A stretch of DNA of 64,000 nucleotides from Eucalyptus grandis (taxonomy: Eukaryota; Streptophyta; Magnoliopsida; Myrtales; Myrtaceae). Made by a program: the position numbers and the translations under genes. The first letter of the stretch is position 1. The number at the start of each line of letters is the position of its first letter. This document shows, one piece after another, positions 12,073-22,809 of the stretch. The stretch lies in assembly GCF_016545825.1 (NCBI RefSeq), contig NC_052619.1, positions 45,818,127 through 45,882,126 on the forward strand, written 5' to 3'. Under the pieces are notes generated by a model that was given only the letters and a program-made list of their open reading frames with translations, was not told where the DNA came from and did no database searches.

Positions 12073-12659
12073 AAATTGATTTTCATGCGTAGCAAAAAAG
12101 GAAATAAAATATATCCCGAAGATCAAATTCTTGGCTTATTAAAGGGCCGCGTACGGACAAAGAGGTGGGGGCTCTCTTTCGTTTTGTTAGTTGAAATTTC
12201 AAAAGAAAAATTTTTCTTTTGGGGAGGGTCAAGTCAACTCGCGGCTGAAGAAACAAGGGAGCAGAACAGAGAGTAGAGAGAGAAGTGACGTGAGAGACAG
12301 GTGAAAAAAATAAAATAAAGAAAAGCAAAAGAGGAGAGAGAAGCCGTCTTCTTCCTCCCGTTGCTGCCACCCTGTCCGCGCCGGCCCTGCGCTCGCACCG
12401 GCCACTGCGCCGGCACCGCCTCCGCCAGCCACCACCGCGCCTTCGCCACCGCCGCTCCGTCGGTCTCGCCCGCGACTTGCAGTCCCGCCGCTGTAGCCCT
12501 CCCCGACGCCTGCAGCGCTCCTCGCTGTTCCGCCTGCCGCCAGAGTCCCCCCCGTCGCGCCACCTCTGCTCTGCCTGCCGAGCCCCTTCGCCGGTTGCCG
12601 TCGCCGAACGCCGCGCCGACGCCTGCTGCAGCCACGACCCAGCAAAGGAAAGAGGAGAA

Positions 12660-12893
12660 TAAATAAATAAATTCAAATAATTATTAAAATATTATTAAAA
12701 ATTATCAATGATAATATTAACTATGCCTAGTAAGACGACTAACATTCAAATTAGTAATTCTAGCCAAGATTAACTAGATGGACTCAATTAGTAAATCATA
12801 AAAATGTTTACAATTTAATTGACAAAATTAATGGTTAAGAAATAAATTGGCAAATTTGTATTATATTTAGGACTTTTTGAACAATTTTCCCCA
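12660..12893. mobile_element. Right half of a Mutator-like foldback element (copy C)
   Basis: The order of words (TATTATTAAAAATTATC, then GGACTCAATTAG, then AATTGGCAAATTTGTATTA, ending TTTAGGACTTTTTGAACAATTTTCC) matches the right arms of the elements at 10497 and 31182. The left arm is missing or replaced by the GC-rich stretch at 12330-12650. Confidence 0.5.
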
Positions 12894-12904
12894 AAACAAA
12901 ATAA

Positions 12905-13450
12905 TGATGTGTTTGTTGAGCATGCTAAACTTATGTATTATAAATTAGTGCATTTTCTGGTCACTTTTGAGTTTCTCTATACCTAATTTTGATAAATGTG
13001 TCCAACTTTGTGTCGAGAATTATCACCCCTTTATTATCACTCGATCAACTATTATCGTCCATAACATTTGCTTTTTGTGCTTATTTTCTTTTTGGTCATA
13101 TAACTCGAAGCTTGTTATTTTTCCAGTACATGCATGAAGTCCAGCCATTTAATCATGATCTGGGTTACATCATTGTGTCTTTGCAAGGATGACGTCACTG
13201 TTATAGATGCCAAAATCATAAAATATGACAGATCTAAGTCAATGTTTAAATACGTTGTCAAACATATTTTAATTGTCGAGTCATTGATTATATTTATGAA
13301 CAAAGCGAATATTTTCACGAGGTTAAGTGTACTTTATTTATGCTAGTCTACCGGATTGTACGGCATATTCTACGCGCTCAAATTTCATGGAGTGGAATTT
13401 GATTATTTGAAATAGTATCCAAGTCCAACCCAACCATGAAGATAAACTCG
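12905..13450. repeat. Local repeat R, copy 2
   Basis: Starts GTTTGTTGAGCATGCTAAAC and shares with copy 1 the blocks ATTAGTGCATTTTCTGGTCAC, CATGAAGTCCAGCCA, ACGAGGTTAAGTGTAC and GTGGAATTTGATTA in the same order. Downstream (about 13590-13930) it continues as a relative of 16330-16510, sharing CAAGCTT(A/G)TTGTTT and AGCAATTAGTTT-like words. Confidence 0.65.
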
Positions 13451-14396
13451 TGCAGATAAATAAAATAAATAATAAATAATAATCCACCTACAGAGCTGTT
13501 AATTTATCGAATGATTTTATCAAAATTTTCAATATTGATTATTTCCAATTTTACTATTTTATCACCTGTGAACATATGCTTTCATCATTTTAATTAAGGT
13601 GCTTTTGTTTCATTGAATTTCCTGATAAAGAAAACTAATTTTTATGAAAATTATTTTCTCCCAATTTAAGCTTGTTGTTTTCAGTCTATGGAAAAACATC
13701 TTCCATAGAGCAATTAGTTTGTCATCCAAATATCAGAAAATCACAAAAATATTTTTCCGAGAAACAATTCTTCTTCAAACAAATCAATCCATACCCCAAT
13801 CCACACTTGTCGTCAATCCATGGAAAATACTTATGTAGAGTGATTAGTTTTTCGTAATCCAAATAGTAGAAAATTGCAAAAAAAAATTCTGGAAAATAGT
13901 TTTCCTTTAAATAAGTTCAAATTGGGAAAAACAACTTCCCCTTCTAGTAAGAAGGAAATCATGGAAGTTTCCATGGTTTCTTGCTATGCATCTGGGTGAG
14001 AAGAATAGGTCCCACTATGTCTACTTTGTATCTTTCGTCAATATTTTTCTTTATATTTCTCCAATCATTTTGAAATATTTCTCTCGTAAATCGTTTGTAC
14101 CATCTCCCGAATATATTTTTACTGTTTCTCATATTCTTCCATATTCCCAAAATTAAAAATTAAAAACACGATAATATATCATATTTTTCAAAAAAGATTT
14201 CACATTTTGTTTCCTAATTTCTTTGTAATTCATGTTATTTTGATGGATTACATAATAAATAAAGAATATGTTGATTTCAATTCTTAAGTCATTACGTTTT
14301 ATTTTTTCATGATACAAATTTCCCTTGGTGGACTCACTTCTTATCAAGTATTATAAAATCGACTTTTTCAAATTGTTCTCAACACAAATAAAAATA
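13451..14396. other. AT-rich spacer between repeat R and a foldback element
   Basis: No gene or RNA seen. The frames on both strands are short and AT-driven. The part at 13590-13930 is the extension of repeat R noted above. Confidence 0.5.
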
Positions 14397-15247
14397 GGGA
14401 AAATGTCACAAATGGTCCCTATATTATTACTCAATGTGCAATTTGGTCCATGAACTTTCGATCGGCTCAATTTGGTCCTTAAACTATTGATAAATGTCCG
14501 ATTTAGTCCCTGAATTTTCGATCGGCTCAATTTGGTCCTTGAACTATTTGATAAATGTCGATTTGGTCCCCGAACTTTTGATCGGCTCAATTTGGTCCCT
14601 CAAATATTGATAAATGTTTGATTTAGTCCTTCATTACTATTTTATTTTTCTTTTTTAATTATTTAATTATTTAATTATTTTTTATATTATTTTTATTTTT
14701 TATTTTTTTTATTTTTGCTTCTTCTCTCTTCCCTCCCCGGCTCCGGCGGAGGGAGCCGCCCTCGCCCGACGCCGGCGAGGGGCTCCCTTGCCGGCTCCCT
14801 CGCCGGATCGTGGAGGGAGCCTAAGAAGGAGCCCCTGCGGCGTCGGGGGAGGGCTCCTCGCCGACCCTCGCCGGATCGGCGGCAAGGGCCGGCTTCCCGG
14901 AGCCGGCGGAGGGAAGAGAGAAGAAGCAAAAAAATAAATAATAATAAATAAAATAATAAATAATTAAAAATAATTAAAAAAAAAAAAAGAAAAAAAGAAA
15001 AACAGAATGAAGGACTAAATCAAACATTTATCAATAGTTCGAGGATCAAATTGAGCCGATCGAAAGTTCAGGGACCAAATCGACATTTATCAAATAGTTC
15101 AGTGGACCAAATTGAGCCGATCGAAAGTTCCGTGGGACCAAATCGGACATTTATCAATAGTTTAAGGACCAAATTGAGCCGATCGAAAGTTCAGGAACCA
15201 AATTGCACATTGAGTAATAGTATAGGGACCATTTGTGACATTTTCCC
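14397..15247. mobile_element. Large foldback Mutator-like element with 60-bp subrepeats
   Basis: An 851-bp near-palindrome. The ends read GGGAAAATGTCACAAATGG and its complement, and the flanking direct repeat ATAAAAATA (14388-14396 and 15248-15256) is perfect at 9 bp. Each arm holds three copies of a unit containing GATCGGCTCAATTTGGTCC: starts 14460, 14520 and 14580, exactly 60 bp apart; mirrored in the right arm near 15051, 15112 and 15174. The core (14730-14925) is a GC-rich hairpin. No transposase is present; the two frames in the core are its inverted halves. Transcribed, it would fold into a long hairpin. Confidence 0.85.
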
Positions 15248-15339
15248 ATAAAAATATCATATAGCGGTTTACTTTCTATGAGTTACAAATGGTACCGGGT
15301 TATGATCTCCTCTCCAGCATCAAAATTCGAATATGTTAT

Positions 15340-16070
15340 ATATTTGTTGAACATACTGTAAACTTATGTATTCTAGATTGACGTATTCCCTGGTCATTTC
15401 AGAGTTTCTCGATACCTAATTTCATGAATGTGTCTAGCATTAGATCAGCTATTATCGTCCATAACACTTATTTTCTACTGTGCTGCCTATTTTCTTTTTG
15501 GTCATAATTTGCAATTCGTCATAAATACCATGAACATACCGACTTCATAATGAATAAAAATACAAAGGACAAAAAAAGATATGAATTTATATTCATCGAG
15601 GGCTGACGTAAAGGTTTATATCTTCAATTTAATATGAATCTGAATTTCATTTCACATCATGAGTGAGAAGAATGCAATGTAGTGCTATTATATTTTGAGT
15701 TGACATAATAGTCATGTCGATAATAATATATTTGATATGGAAACACCTACGCTGGAATAACTTGGGATCCGATTGTCCATCCATTTGGTCTTAATCTGAG
15801 TCGCACCTTCGCAAAGCATGATATCAATGTCCTGAAGGTCATTCAATATTAAAGTCAATTGCTAATATAATAGATCTAGGTCAATTTTTTATGTACGTTG
15901 ATAAACTTATGTCAATTGTTGAGTCACCGATTATGATTATAAACAAACCGACAGCACCCTTTCACGAGGTTAAGCGTACATTATATTCTTCGTGCTCCAA
16001 ATTTCATCTAGTGGAATTTGATTATTTAAAATAGGGCTCCTATGGAGGGAAAAGTTATCCACCTATGGAG
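15340..16070. repeat. Local repeat R, copy 3
   Basis: Starts TTTGTTGAACATACTGTAAA and later has ACGAGGTTAAGCGTACA and GTGGAATTTGATTA. It keeps the block order of copies 1 and 2 but contains extra sequence at about 15530-15740. Confidence 0.6.
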
Positions 16071-16099
16071 CTATTGATTTATTTCATCAAATCTTAAAT

Positions 16100-18259
16100 A
16101 TTAATTGTTTCGACCTTTACTGTTTTATCACCTGGGAACACATGACATTTGAGCTAAAAATCGGAACAGTTTAAGGTAATGCATCCATTATTTGATTAGT
16201 TTTCAATTGTTTTACAAAAATAAATGATTTAAAAAATATTTTCCTCAAACTAATTGATTGTATCGGTTAAAATAATTATTCAATAAAAAATATTCTCATT
16301 ACTAATAATAATTTCGGATTATTTAGTTTTCATCTATTTGGTGGTTTAAAGAAATTAATTTTCTTCTTACAAAAGTGAAAATTGTTCCCCTCAATCAAGC
16401 TTATTGTTTCCGGTCTATAGAAACTGTCTTTCGTAAATCGATTAGTTTTCTATTATTTAGACACTGAAAAGTCGGAAAACAAATGTCACTGAAATAATTT
16501 TCCTTCAAATAAACGGAGCTAAGTTTTGAGCAGTTTTCATCCGTCTACCACTAAGGTTAAACCAAAATGCCTCTCTGAGACTTACTATCGAGACCATCCT
16601 AGGACATCTTAACAAGATCAACAAATCAAAACGATTTTTGAAATCATGCATCACCATCTCATCCCCCATATATGCATATGTGTATAAAGAGAATTTCACA
16701 CAAGGGGCCACATCCACTGTTAATTCGAGAAGTGTAACGGCCCACTTTCTCCAATTAATGGTGTATAAAAGTGCTTGCATAATCTTCGTCTTGCACTGAC
16801 GGTGGATGCTTGGTATTCTGATTCGTCCCAATCCTCCACAAAAGCAGGGATAATATTTTCTCTGAAAATAAAGTCAAATGAAGTAGCTCATACTTCAGAT
16901 CAGGACTAAGGGACGCAAAATGTTGATTCATCTTTGGTTGACCGAGAGGTCATTCTGATCTCAACATCTCAAACGTTTCCCCCTATTCGCGGATCTGAAC
17001 ATAAATAATTTCACGTTCTCGATGACGATTGAATACAATCAAATGGCAAAATTTGGGTTGACAATGGAAGTCATGTCGACCTATAAGTCTTTCTATATAC
17101 TTGGAGTTTCTGATGTATTCCTTCCTGATGTCTGTCCAATATCAATTCCTAAATGCACGATCCGCGTACATGCGTGTGATGTCGGCGATCGACTTTGGTC
17201 ATCAGTCATACAAAAATCACCGTCCATGTGATACACCTGCTGCACATGTCATTTTTATGTTTTTCATTAAATTTGCATGCTGTTGATTGACATCCATCTT
17301 TGTAAATATTGTTTCACGCAGCAAAAATACGATACCTTCTCAACTTGAATCTCCAAACCGAACCATAATCTCTTGGCAAGACTACCCGAAAACCAAATTG
17401 GTCATAAGATTCCTACTTTAAGATATTTACCACACTTTTGGAAAAAAAAAAATAGCCCTAGTACCTACACCTAATGAGATTGCCAATCCAAAGCCCAAGT
17501 TCGAGCCAGTCAACATATTTAGTTAAACTCACATTCACTCAAAAGTTTAAGCTAATGAGTTATCAATCAACTGTAATATATTAACTGCTACACCGATTCT
17601 TCAGTATGTGACTTTTCTAACACAATTCACAGAATTGAATGCTTGAAATGTTTCTCCAATTGAGATTTAGGAAAAAAAAAAACTATGGCCTTTCTAATAA
17701 TTGTAGCTGAAGCTTAGCAAAATCAAATCCTACTGGTCAAAATGTCTTCTTTCCACCTTCTCTGTACAAATTAAAATCCTTTTATCTAGTGCTGCGATTC
17801 CAAACTTTTTATTGAGTAATTTACGAAACAAGAGATTTGTTAGTAATTGTACTCAAAGACAATTTCTTATTAAAAATCATATTAGACTAGACGTAGGAAT
17901 AACATTCTGCAAGTGCTTTGCTAGATGTAAGATAACTAATCATCCATAAGCCTAGATAAGGAATAAACATATCTATGTAGATTAGGTGCATAACACTAGT
18001 TCACTGCACCAGTAAGTGCATGCAGCAGTTGCTGTCTTTAATTGTGGTGGTTGCCTCCTCATTTGAAGAACTTTGTCACCACCCGAGACAAGGTGACCTT
18101 CTTGCAGCAATGGCATCCTTGGTCCCAATAGTCATGACTCACGGAAAGTCACATTTGACAAACTTATTATTCATATTTTATCTCTGTGTCGTCTGTTCAA
18201 TATACACCAGACACTCATTCAACTTTACGTAAATTTACCAAGTACTATATCCGATAACA
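16100..18259. other. Gene-poor spacer; right half belongs to a segmental duplication
   Basis: From about 17268 to 18259 the sequence is paralogous to 55855-56935 (shared CTTCTCAACTTGAATCT, AACATATTTAGTT, TCTTCTTTCCACC, GTCTTTAATTGTGGT, TATTCATATTTTATCTCT). A frame at 16505-16831 (minus, 108 codons) has no recognisable domain and no splice context, so it is not called as a gene. Nothing else was found. Confidence 0.55.
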
Positions 18260-18268
18260 TAATCTCGA

Positions 18269-18299
18269 GGAAAAATTACCAAAAAAATCATAAACTTAT
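18269..18299. mobile_element. Left end of a split Mutator-like foldback element (copy D)
   Basis: GGAAAAATTACCAAAAAAATC followed by CATAAACTTAT is the left inverted terminus. The element resumes at 31182 after the gypsy insertion and ends at 32006 with the inverse (TTTAGGACTTTTTTGATAATTTTCCC). The 9-bp flanks TAATCTCGA (18260-18268) and TAATATCGA (32007-32015) differ at one base. Confidence 0.75.
18295..18299. repeat. Target site duplication CTTAT, left
   Basis: CTTAT immediately before the 5' LTR is repeated immediately after the 3' LTR at 31182-31186. This is the 5-bp duplication expected of an LTR retrotransposon integrase. Confidence 0.85.
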
Positions 18300-20429
18300 T
18301 GTGACATCCCAGATTTTTCGATCATGTTTTCTACTGAATAAATTAGGCATTTCATTGACGCGCCTATAGGGCTGTTCTCAGAGCTAATCACTCTCGAGAT
18401 AACTAGACTATCTGAGGAAGCCATTAAGGATTTTAAGGCAAATAGACTTGAGAATTCGACTAGGAATCGGCTGCTCGACTATGTTCATCTGTCGAGATCA
18501 TTACGGCACAGACATAAATTGATTAGAGATTAGAGATAGGTCAGTTCAACTGAGATGTGTGGCTAATCGTGGGTGACACCACTAAATTGGAAAATTCTCA
18601 TCGGCCGACACTAGACTGATTTTTACATCTTTTTGGTACCCTGTATCCGTATTTGAATTATCGAGATTTTCACGACAATCGAGAGTCGCCAATGCGTCGA
18701 GTGGGTTCATTGTGGCTCGAAGAAAATCGACCACAGGTCTTTTGCACTAAAAAGTTCTGAAAGTTACCCGGTAGCCTAGGTCACGCTAAAAAGGCGCCGA
18801 ATGGAAATTAACTGCGAATTCAAGTTTGATTTTAGAAATTGAAAATTCTGTCATGTCACAATAAATTCTAGGACGCACGACTCAGTCTCAGAAGATTTTT
18901 CTGCCAATTAAGACTTTTTGGGACAAAGTCAGCTTAGGACTGTTTTTGTTCAAAAAATACCAGGGATCGTTTTGATTTCAAATTTGGGAAGCATGATGAA
19001 TATATGGGTGAGAAAAAAAAATATCAATTGGAGCATTGAGGTGCCAATTGATTTTATGGAAGCCAATTGAGAGTGAATCAAGAGAGAATTATTATCCAAT
19101 TGAAGCCATAATGTTGGAAATTCGTAGCTCCCCCATGCCCTAGCAAAATTGGACTATCTCAAGGGTTGTAAGGAGTGTATGTGTGGCTCAATGGCAACCA
19201 AGGAACAAACACTTGACCTAGGATGAGTCTTGGGAGATATTTGTGTGAAAAATTAAGCAAAGGGTGCCTCCACCCTTATCTCTCTCTATCTTCTCCCCCT
19301 CTCTCTTCCTCTTGGCCGGCCAACCTTTTCTCTCTCCCTCCTTGTTTGTACGAAATCAACAGCCACCAGAGGAGAAGCCGGAGCCGCCAGTCGCGCCAGC
19401 CAACCACCGTCGCACGTCCACACCGCTGTTGCCGTTCGCGCCCCCACCCTCACACGCCACCAGCCGAACGTCGTCCGCCATTGCTCGCATCTTGCTCCGC
19501 CTTCCAGCTTGCTGTTTCACAGTTGTGAGGGGCTGTCGAAGCTCGCCGAAGCCCGTTCAACCACCGTAGACCGCCCCTTTCAAGCCACCGAAGCCTCCCC
19601 GAGCCTTGCCGTGCCAACCTAGCTTGTTTTCTTCAGTTTTCTAGCCAAGAACAACAAGGGTTTTTGTGGGTTTCCAGCCGCCTTGCGAGGCCATTTTGAG
19701 GTGTTTCTGAGCCCCAGACCCTAGGCCCGCTTTGGAGAAAAACGTCCCCTGTGACGTTCCCGACGTTTCAATCCGAGCGGATTATTAAACGGGTGAGTTT
19801 AGCTCACTAATCCTTGCTTAGTTTTCTAATGATGTTTAAGGGTTGATTAGTGTTAATTAAGCATGATTAGGTGGTTACATTAGTTTAGAACAATTAAATT
19901 AATGAATTAATGATGCATGTTAGGCGATTAGACTTAGTCATTAGCAAGTAGAGAGCTTCTAATATTTATTGAATGAACCGGGGATTTTTCCTAGTTCGTC
20001 TCGGCTTCCAATTAGGCATTACAGGCCTAAATTGGATTTATTGCTATTTAATAATTAATTTCAATAATTATTTATTTATTTATTTATTTTTCGGAAATTA
20101 GGCTAGGATAGCTGACTACCGGAATTTTATGTTGATTATCGTGGTGCAATCCGTTTATTTATTTGAACATTAGTTTATGCTGAATTGATTTATTGGTGAT
20201 TTTAGGATTTATTCCTAAATTAAATTAATTTTGATAATTAATTGGAAAAGTACCGAGCGTCAGTCTACAGCGTCAAGAATCTATTTTTGTACTGCTGAAA
20301 GGAGTGGGTCAATAAAAAGGAAATTATTATATTTTGGCTAAGGCCAACCGTGTGCCCACACACATGTACTTTTATCAAATATGATGAAAATGGGTAAATT
20401 GATTGTGTATTTAGAACAAAAGTACTATA

Positions 20430-20870
20430 ACGGCTCGATAATTCGTATGTCATCTAGAGAATGGACGTTATACTATTATAGCTCGATGACCCTCCCGCCA
20501 TCTTGAAAAAGAATTGCTTATATACCGGCTTGATGACCCTATAGGTCATCTTGGAGAATGGACGGTATGAAATGTCGATTCGGTGATTCTATAGATCATC
20601 TTGGAGAATGGACGACATGCCATAACGGCTCGGTGACTCAACATGTCATCTTGGAGAATGTACATTATGATGAATATACTCGGTGACTCTATATGTCATC
20701 TCGGAGAATGAATATTATAATATACTAGCTCGGTAACTCGATAGGTTATCTTGGAGAATGAATAGTATATTATAGCGGATTGGTGACTTAGTGTGTCATC
20801 TTAGAGAATGAATTGTATAAAATACTGGCTCGGTAACCCAATAGGTTATTTTAGAGAATAGACAGTATTG
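20430..20870. repeat. Minisatellite in the 5' LTR, unit about 55-60 bp
   Basis: About eight degenerate units built on CTCGGTGACTC ... TATGTCATCTTGGAGAATG. The matching array in the 3' LTR (29785-30175) lacks one unit, around 20580-20640. Confidence 0.75.
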
Positions 20871-21126
20871 ATTGAAATGACCAAGAAATGATCTGTTTGA
20901 CATGTAATCGACTAGGTTGATTGATCGATGTTTCGATCTATTGTGGTGATAGGTGCCTATTTGAACTATGCTGACTTGCAGGGTGGAATCTAAGGCCAAG
21001 GTAAGTCCTCTGACCCGTGTGTGCATAGGCAACCCATAATGTATTGGTTTACTAATCAGGTCTTAAGGGGTAGAACTTGCTGAGACGTAGTCCACCCCGT
21101 TGTGGGACAACATTTTAGGCTCGTAG

Positions 21127-21555
21127 ATGGCAGCACCTCTACCTCCTCCTTTGTATTCTAGTTTGCCAAAGGAAATCACCGAAGAGAGTTTCCACGCGCC
21201 AATGCCTGGGCACGCTGAAGGATTGGAGTACGTAATGGTGAAATCCATCATCTGGGTTAATGTGGGTAAAACCCAAAATGTGCCCCATCAATACCGAGCA
21301 TGGTATCGCTATTATAGCAATGGGTGAAGAGTGGGCGCGATACCGGAATTTAAGGTGTCTGTGTATGCTTTGGAAGTAGTGTATGGGAAGGGCATGGCAA
21401 AACCTAGAGGTGGAGAGGTGATTGACCCAGTGGCTCCCGTCCTTGAAGGCCCAAGATCATATGAGTATCCTACAATAGGTTCTAGCAGGAACGTGGAAGG
21501 AGGTATGATCATCGAGCAGAAGGAGAATCCAGACAAAGACTCAGTGGAGGACTGA
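21127..21555 (+). pseudogene. LTR-internal reading frame, 5' copy, with a nonsense codon
   Basis: Homologous over its whole length to the open 142-codon frame at 30439-30867 in the 3' LTR, but broken by TGA at about 21325 (after YYSNG). The two versions share blocks such as HAEGLEYVMVKSIIWV, VYALEVVYGKGMA and EVIDPVAP, with scattered substitutions. It is preceded by a donor-like AAG|GTAAGT (21001) and an acceptor-like TTTTAG (to 21118). No known domain. It could be chance conservation, because LTR pairs start identical. Confidence 0.45.
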
Positions 21556-21859
21556 AACCCCACTCCTATTTTGCAAACCTTAAATTGTGGACTGATACAT
21601 AATAGATCAGATTTCTATGTATAGTATTGCAATATATACTATGTGGTTTGCTTTGTATAAAAGTGTGTTTGTGGTTTTTCAGTTGTGAAAAATATGACCC
21701 TACTCTTCTATCACATTGTTTTATTGTCTGAAGATTTTATTATATGCTTCCGCTAGCGTATTAAAATGAAAGGGTCGACGATGCGTCCTGGGACGTCGCT
21801 ATTAATGATCAGGTGAGGGATGAGCACGCATTCGAGGATCGGGACGTGACATCCCGTTT

Positions 21860-21874
21860 TGGTAGTATCAGAGC
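21860..21874 (+). other. Primer binding site of the gypsy element
   Basis: TGGTAGTATCAGAGC, eight bases after the 5' LTR, resembles the plant initiator-tRNA-Met primer site TGGTATCAGAGC with a short insertion. Confidence 0.55.
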
Positions 21875-22290
21875 AAGGTTTATGTTTGGAGTGATACGGT
21901 GCGATGAGTCATGGTATAGTGGTAGAAATGACCATTAAATTCATGCTAGTGCATGTTTGTGGTAGCTAATTTGTAGACTTGCTTGTTGTGTGGATCACTC
22001 GAATTCTAATGTGGTATTAGAATTTGAAAACAGGTGTCTATAAGAGCCTGTAGTATGAGTGATCAGGAGTTGAGGACTCCTAGTAAGAGGGCAATAACCC
22101 CTGTGACTCGGGGTAGAATGCTGAGAAAGGTCAGTACCCGAGGTAGTTGAGATTAGCGCAGGTTCAGACCAGCGCTAGTGTAAGAGTACCGCTGCAGGTC
22201 GGCACTAGTTTAGCAACACCGAGCAATCCTAGGTTCGACGGGATTATTCAGGTGCTAGTGTTCCTTGGGAACTAGTTGAGTCAGTAGGCT

Positions 22291-22638
22291 TTGGACCGAG
22301 CCGCTATTGTTGCTGCATCTATTGAGGTCCAACTTGGATTGGTGATCGGGGATCAGACTTTAGTATCTGAGTTAAGATTCAGTACAGGTAGAAATGAAAA
22401 TCGATCAGGGAGAAAACTGATGTCGAGAGAAAAGTATTCTATTCCACACAATAGGAAGGTTGGGATAGTCAGGTCAGCACCGAGTCAAATGGAACATGTT
22501 GTTTCCATGCGTGATAACGGAGATTGGCCTTATGTCTTTCCTAGGACAAGAAATTGTTTGGAGTATAGCCAACAGGGTTACCTGGTTAGGAGTGGTCCTA
22601 GAAGGCCGATGGGACAGATCAGAAGGAGTGCGCCATAA
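22291..22638 (+). pseudogene. Gag-region remnant of the gypsy element
   Basis: An open stretch of 115 codons where gag is expected, rich in Arg and Ser. I see no intact CCHC knuckle, so the assignment rests mainly on position after the primer site. Downstream the region is interrupted at 22810. Confidence 0.35.
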
Positions 22639-22809
22639 AACGCATCGTGGAGTTTTTGGAATAGACCTCCGATTCCAGAAAGAGTGCATGCTGTCACATG
22701 ACAGGAGATAGAAGGCTCACCAGGTGGGTGCCAAAAGTATGGAGGGAAGCGTAGATAAATCCAATGTCCGGTATGGCTAGAACGTCTTTGTGATTGTGAT
22801 CAGCACGGC

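Larger units (their letters stand above)
18300..21851 (+). repeat. 5' LTR of the gypsy element
   Basis: 3552 bp, starting TGTGACATCCCAGA and ending GGGACGTGACA. It contains a pyrimidine-rich then GC-rich leader-like region (19270-19600), an AT-rich spacer, a minisatellite (20430-20870), a possible intron with a downstream reading frame (21001-21555) and a terminal block. It is longer than the 3' LTR partly because of one extra 60-bp minisatellite unit and a small insertion near 18700. Confidence 0.9.

Noticed and set aside
12083..12676. Overlapping Arg/Ala/Gly-rich frames on both strands
   Set aside because: GC-rich low-complexity DNA opens several frames at once; no domain or codon pattern. 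It is probably part of an LTR.
16505..16831. 108-codon minus-strand frame
   Set aside because: No recognised domain, no promoter or splice signals, and no supporting paralog in the duplicated segment.
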